DNA of 64,000 bases from Theropithecus gelada (taxonomy: Eukaryota > Chordata > Mammalia > Primates > Cercopithecidae), in the NCBI RefSeq assembly GCF_003255815.1, contig NC_037669.1:131921307-131985306 (forward strand). Direction: 5' to 3'. Positions 12,801 to 22,683 of this stretch are shown piece by piece (position 1 is the first letter of the stretch; the number at the start of each line of letters is the position of its first letter). The notes beneath the pieces are model-generated. The model was not told where the DNA came from and made no database searches. It saw only the letters and a list, made by a program, of their open reading frames with translations. The translations under genes and the position numbers were made by a program.

Positions 12801-13200
12801 TTGCCATAACCTGCCAGAGTTCCTATATGGGGCACATAGGTCAGGCCTCCCTGGGACCCTCACTGTAATGACAGATGCTTCATTCGTATTGCTGTATGAT
12901 GTTCGGAGGGGGTGCATGGCTCATTGGTTGCAGTGGGAGACGCTGCAGGGAAGACATGATGGGACCAAATTGTGAGGCGCCTTCTGTGCCATGCTAAGCT
13001 GTTTGTTCTTGACCTCAAAGGCAAGGGAGAGCAACTGCAGGCTTTTGGATAGGTCAGTTAAGTGAGCAGACTGGATTTTAACCAGGTAACTGGAGGTGGT
13101 GTGAAGGACACATCCCAGTAAGGAAACTGAAGATTTTTTAGGGGGGGAGGGGTGAAGTGGAATGCAGGGGTATTGGCTTGTGGAATTGTCTTGAGTAAAT

Positions 13201-13514
13201 GGAAATACCTTTTGTTTTGTTTTGTTTTGTTTTATTTTATTTTGAAACAGAGTTTCATTCTTGCTGCCCAGGCTGGAGTGCAATGGCACAGCCTCAGCTC
13301 ACTGCAACCTCCACCTCCAGGGTTCAAGTGATTCTCCTGCCTCAACCTTCCAAGTACTTGAGATTACAGGTACTCACCACCTCGCCTGGCTAATTTTTGT
13401 ATTTTTGGTAGAGACAGGGTTTCACCATGTTGGCCAGGCTGGTCTTGAACTCTTGACCTCAGGTGATCTGCCCGCCTCGGTGAGAACCACCACACCTGGC
13501 CGGAAATGCCTTTT
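13201..13514 (-). mobile_element. Alu SINE with target duplication and 3' internal deletion
   Basis: Antisense Alu body at 13214-13501 with an (TTTTG)n tail. Flanking repeats GGAAATACCTTTT and GGAAATGCCTTTT (13201-13213, 13502-13514) differ at one base. The usual 'cctcccaaagtgctgggattacagg' stretch of the left arm is missing, a small internal deletion. Confidence 0.95.
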
Positions 13515-14151
13515 AAAGAATTTTCGCACACCTTTCACTCTTCTCTTTAAAATATCTCCAGATTTGCTGCCCACTATTCCTCCCTGCCTTCTTAGGGCTT
13601 CTCTCTAACAGTTCCTAAGCAAGGAGAACATTCAGCCACCATCCTCAGTCCAGTGCTGTGACTCAGTTGCACCTGAAATGTTTGAAAGGGCTCATGCTCC
13701 ATGTAAAGACTGTATATGTCTTCAGGAAGAGGGCCAGGGGATGCCAAAGGCAAAAAGTTGGAAAAAGTAAGGAAATTATTTCTATTCAGGCTATTGGAAT
13801 AGACAGAATACTCCAGGTGTAAAGATCAGAGGGTCTTAGCAGGGTTGTCTCTTCTTAGACTTTGATAGGAAGGAGTAGACAAGTTACAGGGATGGCGATC
13901 TGGCAGGAGGGGTTGTTTTGTCATCAGGGGAAGTCCCTGTCTATGAGTTGAACAAGAAACATTTATCTCTCTGTGTTTAGCTAGTTTTTAAATTTTGTTT
14001 CTGGGCGAAACAACAGGAGACAATTCAGTTAATCATTTCTAAGAAGGAGAATAGGAATTGGGAGAGTCTGTATCTGGCCCTTTCATAGGTAAACAATGGG
14101 GTGCAAATCTTATCTAAGTCATATTAGGAAGGATGGAGGATTTCAGAAAAC
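13515..14151. other. Unique DNA, no gene seen
   Basis: No repeat or coding region is recognised. Confidence 0.4.
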
Positions 14152-14482
14152 AAAAGGTCCAGGACTGGGCGTGGTAGCTCACCTCTGTAATCCCAACACT
14201 TTGGGAGGCCAAGGTGGGAGGATGGTTTGAGGTCAGGAGTTTGAGACCAGCATGGGCAACATAGTGAGACCCCATCTCTACACAAAGTAAAAAAATTAGC
14301 CAGGCACGGTAGCACATGCTTCTAGTCCCAGTTACTTGGGAGACTGAGGAGAGAGGATGGTCTGAGCCCAGGAGTTCACAGTTACAGTGAGCTATGATCG
14401 TACCAGTGCACTCCAGCCTGAGCAACAGAACAAGACCCTGACTATTGGGGCTGGTGGGGAAGAGAGAAAATAAAAAGTCCAA
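14152..14482 (+). mobile_element. Alu SINE, J-like
   Basis: Sense Alu from 14162 with diverged arms and a degenerate tail. AAAAGGTCCA on the left and AAAAAGTCCA on the right look like a decayed target duplication. Confidence 0.92.
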
Positions 14483-14593
14483 CAAATTAATCCTCCCTGT
14501 TTTCCAGAAGCACTGGACTCAGGAAAGTTCAATATTGTCAATTATTATGGATTTATAGATCCAAACCCAGTGTGAAGAAAAGAAGCCAAATGT

Positions 14594-15272
14594 TCAGTGT
14601 TGATGAAGAGTCAAATTCTATAAAATATTTGAAGAGATTTATTCTGAGCCAAATATGAGTGACTATGGCCCCTAACAGCCCTCAGGAGGTCCTGAGATCA
14701 TGTGTCCAAGGTGGTTGGGCTATGCTTGGTTTTGTACATTTTTGAAAGACTTAAGACATCAGTCAATACATTTAAGATGCACATTGGTTCCATCCAGAAA
14801 GATGAGACAACTGGAAGCGGGGGTTGGAGTGGGATGGGGTGGGCTTCCAAGTCATAGGCAGATTCAAAGATTTTCTGATTTGCAATTAGTTGAAAGAGTT
14901 TATCTGAAGACCTGGAATCAATAGAAGGGAGTGTTTGGGTTAAGATAAGGGGTTTAGAGACCAAGGTTCTTATTATGCAGATGAAGCCTCCAAGTAGCAG
15001 GCTTCAGAGAGAATAGACTATAAATGTTTCTAACCAGACTTAGAGTCTATTCTATCAGTCCTAAGGTCTCTGTTTTAATGCTAATGTTGGTCAGCTGTGC
15101 CTGAATTCCAAAGGGAGGAGGGTATAATGAGGCATGTCTGACCCTCACTTCCATCATGGTCTGAACTAGCTTTTCAGGTTTACTTTGGAATCCCCTTGGC
15201 TGACAGGAGGGTCAAGAGGCGAGGTCCATTTAGTTGGTTGGGAGTGCTTAGAATTTTATTTTTGGTTCGCAC
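14594..15272 (-). mobile_element. ERV LTR, same family as the one at 43.9 kb
   Basis: On the minus strand this runs from the equivalent of 'aaaataaaattctaagc' near 15270 to 'gagtttgactcttttcatcaaca'-type sequence near 14600. The same landmarks occur in the same order on the plus strand at 43.9-44.75 kb. The LTR has a TATAAAA-like 'ataaaatatttgaag' neighbourhood and a polyadenylation-type region near its 3' end. I cannot name the subfamily with confidence. Confidence 0.8.
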
Positions 15273-15429
15273 TAGGAAGAAGCTGGAAGGCAGATAACCC
15301 TGCTCCCAATATTGCAACTCTCTCCTTTACAGGGATGAAGACATCAAATGCCTGTCTGCACCAGGCAGGTTCCATTAATGAATGGGTAGTGCTGGGCACC
15401 AGGGTAACAGGGAAAGCAAGTGCCCTATT

Positions 15430-15750
15430 GAAAGTGGGGAAATGAAGCTGGGGATGGTGGCTCACACCTGTAATCCCAGCACTTTGGGAGGCCAAGGCAG
15501 GCAGATCACTTGAGATCAAGAGTTGGGGACCAGCATGGCCAACAGGGCAAAATCCCATCTCTACTAAAAATACAAAAATTAGCCAGGCATGGTGGAACAC
15601 ACCTGTAATCCCAGCTACTTGGGAGGTTGAGGCACAAGAATCGCTTGAGCCCAGGAAGCTGAGGTTGCAGTGAGCCAAGATTGCACCACTGCACTCCAGC
15701 CTGGGTAACAGAGTGAGACCCTGTCTTAAAAAAAAGAAAGTTGGGAAATG
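15430..15750 (+). mobile_element. Alu SINE with 15-bp target duplication
   Basis: Sense Alu body at 15445-15735. The flanks GAAAGTGGGGAAATG and GAAAGTTGGGAAATG (15430-15444, 15736-15750) differ by one base. Confidence 0.96.
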
Positions 15751-15880
15751 CTCCTCGCTTCCATATGTGAGAATGTGAGCCCAATATTGAAAGGACTTAC
15801 TTCCAGTTTTTTTTTTCCAGAAAAGATGGAAAATCAGATTTTTAAGCAAAATCTGCTAATTAAAACATTGAAGCTAAAAT

Positions 15881-16247
15881 GGCTGGGTGTTGTGGCTCAT
15901 GCCTGTAATCCCAGCGCTTTGGGAGGCAGAGGCAGGAGGATGGCAGAGCCCAGGAGTTTGAGACTAACTTGGGCAACATAGGGAGACTCTATCTTTACAA
16001 AAAATTTTTAAAAATTAGATGGGTGTGGTAGCATGTGACTGTATTCTCAGCTACTAGGGAGGCTGACAGAGGAGGATCACTTCCGCCTAGGAGGTGGAGG
16101 CCACAGTGAGCTGTGATCATGCCACTGCATTCCAACCCAGGTAACAGAGCAAGACTTTGTCTCAAACAAACAAATACCCGAAATACAATCAAAGCCAAAC
16201 AACAACAAAAAAACATCAAAACTAAACAAGAAAACATCAAAACTAAA
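15881..16247 (+). mobile_element. Alu SINE, J-like, with long A-rich tail
   Basis: Sense Alu followed by a CAAA/A-rich tail in which 'aacatcaaaactaaa' is repeated twice. Strongly diverged arms suggest an old insertion. Confidence 0.92.
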
Positions 16248-16284
16248 GTAAATTTTAGGAAATCATGTCAAAAGAATGACAAGC

Positions 16285-16900
16285 CACTGTCAGGCTCAGA
16301 AAATGCTATCCCAAAGTATTTTGAATGGAAGGGGACCGGAAGGCCTCAGAAACAAGATCTCTTCAACATCTTGATCTCCTCCCATTCTCCTGTCTTCCCA
16401 ACTACCCTCTGCAAAATTAGTTATAGAAACCAGAATTCTTCTTCACCAAGTTTGGTCACAGAAACTAAAAGTCCTCTTCCCCAAAGCAAGTCATAAAACC
16501 TAGAAAGGTAACTTTGTCCCTTCTCTCTTGAAGACCTTCATGTAACAGGTGTCCTAACCTCTACTGGAGAGGAAAGGAATGCTACGCAGAGAGACCAAGA
16601 AGAACCTGAACAGACAGGCCTTGAGGGGTTTCCCCTTCAGTCTATTACCATTAGATCATAACCTTCTGTCCAATCACAGTTCTACATGGCTATCCGTTCT
16701 TTATCCAACCTAAACATAAAAACAGTTTCCCCTGGATCTTTAGACCTTCACTTCTGAAGGCTCTTGTGTCACACACAACTTTGATTAAATAGATTTGTTA
16801 TGCTTTTCTCTTGTTCACTTGTCTTGTGCTTTAAGAGTGGTAGCTGTCCCCCTTCTATGGGAAGGGAAGATATGACACTTTTCTACCCTTATACCACCAA
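16285..16900 (+). mobile_element. ERV LTR, copy 1 of a direct pair
   Basis: It starts near 'ggctcagaaaatgctatcccaaag' and ends after 'attaaatagatttgttatgc' and a 'gggaagggaagatatgacac' tail. Blocks such as 'agaccaagaagaacctgaacagacagg', 'cagtctattaccattagatcataaccttctgtccaatcac' and 'tgtgtcaca' are shared in order with the copy at 17.6 kb. The architecture resembles ERVL-class LTRs (MER21/MER74-like); the exact family is not resolved. Confidence 0.75.
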
Positions 16901-16924
16901 GTTCAACCTCCCATCATGATGTTT

Positions 16925-17140
16925 TCCAGATACAAACTCATTTGATCGTACTTAACTTTTTTCAACATCCCATAAGGGGGGCACAGCAGCAATTGTTACA
17001 TTTTGCAGGGGGAGACACGGTTGCAGAGAAGTTGAAGTAACTGCTAGGGTCACATAGCTGATACACTGCCTTGCCTGAATTGGAAACCAGCTCTGCATGA
17101 CAGCAGCTGCTGTTGCTCGATACCACACAGCCTTCCTACA
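16925..17140 (-). mobile_element. MIR SINE
   Basis: Antisense MIR: 'acaaactcatttgatcgtacttaac', 'gagacacggttgcagagaagttgaagtaactg', 'gggtcacatagctgata'. It sits between the paired LTRs. Confidence 0.8.
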
Positions 17141-17629
17141 GGCTGGTTCCCAAGTCTTCTCTTCTGTTAATAGAAAAATGGGATAGTCATCATTTTATTT
17201 TTCAATTCTAAGATTCTGGGCAGCTTCTCTAGTTTCATTTGCAATTCCACAGGGGAATCTAGCAGGTTTGTAAGTTACATCCTCGCTTACTCATTTTAGA
17301 AAATGGGTGATTATATTCACTCTCAAGCTGGTTGGCTGACTTTTCAAAAACCGTAGTCTCCCACAGTGAAGAATCTAAAATGACAATCAGGACCTTAAGA
17401 GACGCGAAGGTGAAGAAAAGACAAAATAATAATTCTAATTGTTCTATTGATCTCTTGGCCAAGGAGCAAGATAAAAATCAATTATAAATAACAATAGCTT
17501 TTAACTCATTGAGCTATCTTTTCTCTTAAAATCAAGATAAAAGCCAAATTGTAGATAGCTAGAGATAGAATAAATGTTAATTTCCAGAAAGTCCCCTTCT
17601 GCAGTCATATGAGTAACAAATAGATTCTA

Positions 17630-18279
17630 TCAGGGCTCAGAACACAGTGTCCCAAAATATGGCACCTTGGCATCCTGAGTACTTTGAACTGAAGGAGATT
17701 GCAAAGACTCAGAAGCAATGTTTCTCTGACCTTCTCCTGCCCTCCTGTCTCCCACGCCTCATTCTTCCCTGAATTAAGTCATAGAATCTAGAGTTCCTCT
17801 TCCCGAGGGCTGATCATAGAAACTAGAATTCCTCTCCCCACGAACAAGCCATAAAACCTAGAAAGGTCACTCTCCTCCTTCTCTCTTGAAGATTCTCATT
17901 CCAGAGGGATCCTGCCCCATACCCGGGAGGAAAGAAAAGCTACACAGAGAGGCCAAGAAGAATCTGAACAGACAAGCCTTGCTGGATTTCCCCCTCAGTC
18001 TATTACCATTAGATCATAACCTTCTGGGTTTCCCCCTCAGTCTATTACCGTTAGATTATAACCTTCTGTCCAATCACATTTCTACATGGCTATTCATTCT
18101 TCATTGAATCTAAGCTTAAAAATGCAGTTTTCCCTGGGTCTTTGGGTATTTATATTTCTCAAGGCTCCTGTGTCACATAAAACTTTGATTAAATAAATTA
18201 GTTTTGCATCTCTCTCATTAACCTGTCTTTACAGAATGTTGGCTGTACCCCTTAATATGGGGAGGAAAGGCACACTTCT
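17630..18279 (+). mobile_element. ERV LTR, copy 2 of a direct pair
   Basis: Same family and orientation as the copy at 16.3 kb, with better preserved 5' text ('atggcaccttggcatcctgagtactttgaactg'). It carries an internal 42-bp tandem duplication at 17987-18028 and 18029-18070 around 'ccccctcagtctattacc'. Confidence 0.78.
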
Positions 18280-18345
18280 CTTATTTACCTGGGCTCTCGT
18301 TATCTTATTTACCTGGGCTCTCGTTATCTTATTTACCTGGGCTCT
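18280..18345. repeat. 24-bp tandem repeat, 2.75 copies
   Basis: CTTATTTACCTGGGCTCTCG plus TTAT repeats at 18280, 18304 and (partial) 18328 with no mismatch. It lies directly at the end of the LTR. Confidence 0.95.
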
Positions 18346-18718
18346 TAAAAATATCAGCTACAATCAGAGGTTGTAAGAGAGCCTCAAGAAAGATCGCCTT
18401 TCCAAAAGTATATTTCATCTAGTGGGAGCTAGACAAACCTTGTAGACAAACCTACTTTGAGAAACTTCTTACTAGAGTATTTTCTTAATTTCACATTAAG
18501 GGATTCACATTATCTACCTGTTTATATTTCTATAAATAATTTATACAAATAAATTTCTGTTTATACAATTAAGTTGATACGAAAAGATTATTTATACAAA
18601 TGAATTGCCACATGTCTCAGTATGTGCTGTAATTCCACTCTGAGAAGCAGGGTTGACAAGGAGAGTGAGAGAGTAGGAAGAATTTGAGCCAGGCTCCCTA
18701 GGTGTTTCTCTATAGCGG

Positions 18719-18770
18719 TGTATTAGTCTGCTCGGGCTATCAATCTAAGTGGCTTGAACAACAGAAATCT
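18719..18770 (-). mobile_element. MaLR/MLT1-like LTR fragment
   Basis: 'gtattagtctgctcgggctat' and 'gtggcttgaacaacagaaat' match the characteristic end of MLT1-type LTRs. It is cut off by the L1 sequence that follows. Confidence 0.55.
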
Positions 18771-21085
18771 TTCAGTTCTTCGGTTAATTCCTAAGTATTC
18801 AATTTTATTTGTGACTATTGTAAATGAGATTGTGGTTTTTATTTTCAGATTGTTCACTGTTGGCATACAGTGATTTTTGTATGTCGATTTTTGTATCCTG
18901 CAACTTTACTGAATTTATCAGTTCTAATAGTTTTTTTGCAGAGTCTTTAGGTTTTTCCAAATATAAGATCATATCATCTGCAAACAAGGATGATTTGACT
19001 TCTTCCATTTCAGTTTGGATAGCTTTTATTTCTTTATCTTGTCTATTTTTGCTAGGACTTCCAGTACTCTGTTGAGTAACAGTGGTAAAAGTAAGCATCC
19101 TTGTCATGTTGCCATTATTAGAGGAAAGGCTTTCAGTTTTTCCGCATTCTGTATGATACTAGCTGTGGGTCTGTCGTGTATGACTTTTATTACATTGAGG
19201 TGTGTTCCTTCTACACTCAGTTTATTAAGGATTTTTATCATGAAGGGATGTTGAATTTTATCACCTGCTTTTTCAGCACCAATTGAAATAATCATATGGT
19301 TTTTATCCTTCATTCTGTTGATATGATGTATCACATTGGTTGATCTGCATATGTTGAACCAGCCTTGCATCCCAGAGATAAATGTCCTTGGTCATGACGA
19401 ATGATGAATGATTTTTCTAATGTATTGCTGAATTTGGTTTGCTAGTATTTTGTTGAAGGTTTTTGCATCAATATTCGTCAGAGATATTGGCCTGTAGTTT
19501 TCATTTTTTTCATGTGTCTTTGTCTGGTTTAGGTATCAGGGTAAAACTGGCAATATATAATGAGTTTTGAAGTATTCTCTCCTTCTCTGTTTTATGGAAT
19601 AGCTTGATAGGATTGGTATTAGTTCTTTAAATGTTTGGTAGAATTCAGCATGAAGCCATTGGGTCCTAGGTTTTTCTTTATTGGGAGAATTTTTATTATG
19701 GCTTTGATCTAGTTACTTGATATTGGTCTGTTTAGATTTTGGGTTTTTCCTGGTTCAATCTTGGTAGGTTGTATGTGTCTAGGAATGTCCATTTCTTCTA
19801 TATTTTTGAATTAATTGACATATAACTATATGGTAGCCACTACTATAACTCATGGTAGCCACTAATGATCTTTGAATTTCTGTTGTAGTGTCCATTGTAG
19901 TGTCTCCTTTCTCATTTCTGATTTTACTTATTTGGATCTTCTTCTTTTCTCTTTTTTTTTCTTTTGTTACCCTACTTAAAGACTTGTCAATTTAGTAAAA
20001 CTGTTCAAAAACCAACTTTTTATTTCATGATCATTTGTGCTATTTTCTTCATTTCAATTTCATTTATTTCTGCTCAGATTTTTATCATTTTTTTCTTCTA
20101 TTAATTTTGGGTTTGGTTTGCTCTTGCTTTTCTAGTTTGTTAAGATGCATTATTAGATTGTTTAAAGTTTTTCCTCTTATTTTATGTAGGCATTTATAGC
20201 TATAAACTTTCCTCTTAGTACTATTTTTGCTGTATCCCATAAGTTTTGGTATATTGTGTTTCCATTTTCATTTGTTTCAATAAATTTTTTAATTTCCTTC
20301 TTAATCTATTTATTAACCCACTGGTCATTCAGGAGTGTATTGTTTAATTTCCCTGTATTTGTATAGTTTCCAAAATTATTCTTGTTATTATTTTCCAGTC
20401 TTATTCTATTGTAGTCAGAGAAGATGCTTGATATTATTTTATTTTTTGAATGTTTTAAGACTTGTTTTGTGATCTAACACATGGTCTATCCTTGTGAATG
20501 ATCCATGTGCCAACAAAAATAATGTATATTCTGCAGCTGTTACATGAAATGTTCCATAAATGTCTACTAGATCTATTTGGTCTATAATGCAGTTTAATGA
20601 CTTTCTGTCTGGAAGCTATGTCCAATGCTGAAAGTGGAGTGTTGAAGTTCCCAGCTATTATTGCTTTGGGGTCTATCTCTCTCTTTAGCTCTAACAATAT
20701 TTGCTTGGTATATTCAGTGTTGGATGCGTATATATTTAAAATCATTATATCCACTTGCTGCATTGACCCCTTTATCATTATACAGTGAGTTTTGTCTCTC
20801 TTATAGTTTTTGTCTTGGAATCTATTTTGTTTGATATAAGCATAGTGACTCCTGCTCTTTTTTAGTTTCCATTGGCATGGAGTCTCTTTTTCCATCCCTG
20901 TATTTTCAGTCCATGTGTGTCTCTATAGGTGAAGTGTGTTTCTTGTAGGTAACAGATCAATGGGTCTTGTTTTTTTTAATCCATTCAGCAACTCTGTCTT
21001 TTGATTGGAGAATCCAATCTATTTACATTCATTGTTACTATTGATAAGTAAGGACTTCTGCATTTTGTAATTTGTCTTCTTTCTA

Positions 21086-21088
<3 letters not shown>

Positions 21089-21123
<35 letters not shown>
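21089..21123. repeat. (TG)n microsatellite, about 17 units
   Basis: Uninterrupted TG dinucleotides inside the old L1. Likely length-polymorphic. Confidence 0.97.
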
Positions 21124-21124
<1 letters not shown>

Positions 21125-22120
21125 TTTTCTCTTCCTTCTTTCTTTCCTTTCTGTCTTCCTATAGTTAAGGTGATTTTTCTCTGGTGATATGATTTAGTTT
21201 CTTACTTTTTATTTTTTGTGCTTCCAATGTGTGTTTTCTGGTTTGAGGTTACCATGAGGCTGGCAAATACTATCCAATATATCAGCATTTTAACCTGACA
21301 ACAACTTAACACTATTTACATAAACAAACAAACCAGCAAAAAGAAAGTAAAAACTCTATGCCTTAACTTCGTCTCTCTACTTTTTAACTTTTTGTACTTT
21401 CTATTTATATTTTATGGCACTGTGTATGTCTTGAAAAGTTTTTGTAGTTATTATTTTTGGATTGTTCATCATTTAATCTTTCTACTTAGGATAAAAGTAG
21501 TTTACACACTACAGTTACAGGGTTATAATACTCTGTGTATTTCTTTGTACTTATTATTGCCAGTGAGTTTTCTACCTTCAGGTGATTACTTATTGCAGAT
21601 TAACATCCTTTTCTTTCTGATTGAAGTACTCCCCACTTAAGCATTTCTTGTAGGACAGGTCTGGTGTTGATGAAGTCGTTCAGCTTTTGTTTGTCTGGGA
21701 AAGTCTTTATTTTTACTTCATGTTTGAAGGACATTTTTGCCAGATATACTATTCTAGGGTAAACTTTTTTCTCCTTCAGTACTTTAAATATGTCATGCTA
21801 CTCTCTCTTGGCCCATAGGGTTTCCATTGAAAAGTCTGCTGCCAGACATACTGGAGCTCCATTGTGTGTAATTCATTTCTCTTCTCTTACTGCTTTTACG
21901 ATCCATTTTTATCCTTGATCTTTGCGAGTTTGATTATTAAATGCCTTGAGGTAGTCTTTTTTGGTTTAAATCTGCTTGGTGTTCCATAACCTTCTTTTAC
22001 TTGGATGTTGATATTTTTCTTTAGGTTTGAGAAGTTCTCTGTTATTATTCCTTTGAATAAATTTTCTACACCTATCTCTTTCCTTACTTCCTCTATAAGG
22101 CCGGTATGTCACAGATTTTC

Positions 22121-22383
22121 ATGAGGAGGGCAGATAACTTGAAGTCGGGAGTTCAAGACCAGCCTGGTCAACATAGTGAAACACCGTCTCTACTGAAAAT
22201 ACAAAAATTAGCTGGGCGTGGTGGTGCACACCTATAATCCCAGCTACTCAGGAGGCTGAGGCAGGAAACTTGAACCTGGGAGGTGGAGGTTGCAGTGAGC
22301 TGAGATCACGCCACTGCACTCCAGATTGAGTGACAGAGCCAGACTCCATCTCAAAAAACAAAAACAAAAACAAAAACAAAAAA
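22121..22383 (+). mobile_element. Alu SINE, 5' truncated, first of a tandem pair
   Basis: Sense Alu lacking the first part of the left arm, ending in a (CAAAAA)n tail. It sits in L1 ORF1 sequence after GTCACAGATTTTC at 22108-22120. Confidence 0.92.
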
Positions 22384-22683
22384 CACCAGGTGCAGTGGCT
22401 CACATCTGTAATCCCAGCACTTTGGGAGGCTGAGGTGGGTGGATCATGAGGTCAGGAGATCGAGACTATCCTGGCTAACACAGTGAAACCCTGTCTCTAA
22501 TAAAAATACAAAAATTAGCCAGGCTTGGTGGCAGGTGCCTGTAGTCCCAGCTACTCGGGAGGCTGAGGCAGGAGAATGACATGAACCTGGGAGATGGAGC
22601 TTGCAGTGAGCTGAGATAGAGCCACTGCATTCCAGCCTGGGCAACAGAGCGAGACTCCATCTCAAAAAAAAAAAAAAAAAAAA
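22384..22683 (+). mobile_element. Alu SINE, second of a tandem pair, Y- or Sc-like
   Basis: Full-length sense Alu with 'gagactatcctggctaacac' and a homogeneous A tail. The L1 resumes with GTCTTAGATTTTC at 22684, an imperfect copy of the left flank of the first Alu, so the pair as a whole is bracketed by one target duplication. Confidence 0.94.

Noticed and set aside
15256..15849. 197-codon minus-strand open frame
   Set aside because: Mostly antisense Alu translation (typical peptide text such as LECSGAILAHCNL).
16285..18280. Intact provirus with two LTRs
   Set aside because: The 0.75 kb between the LTRs contains a MIR and no readable gag, pol or env.
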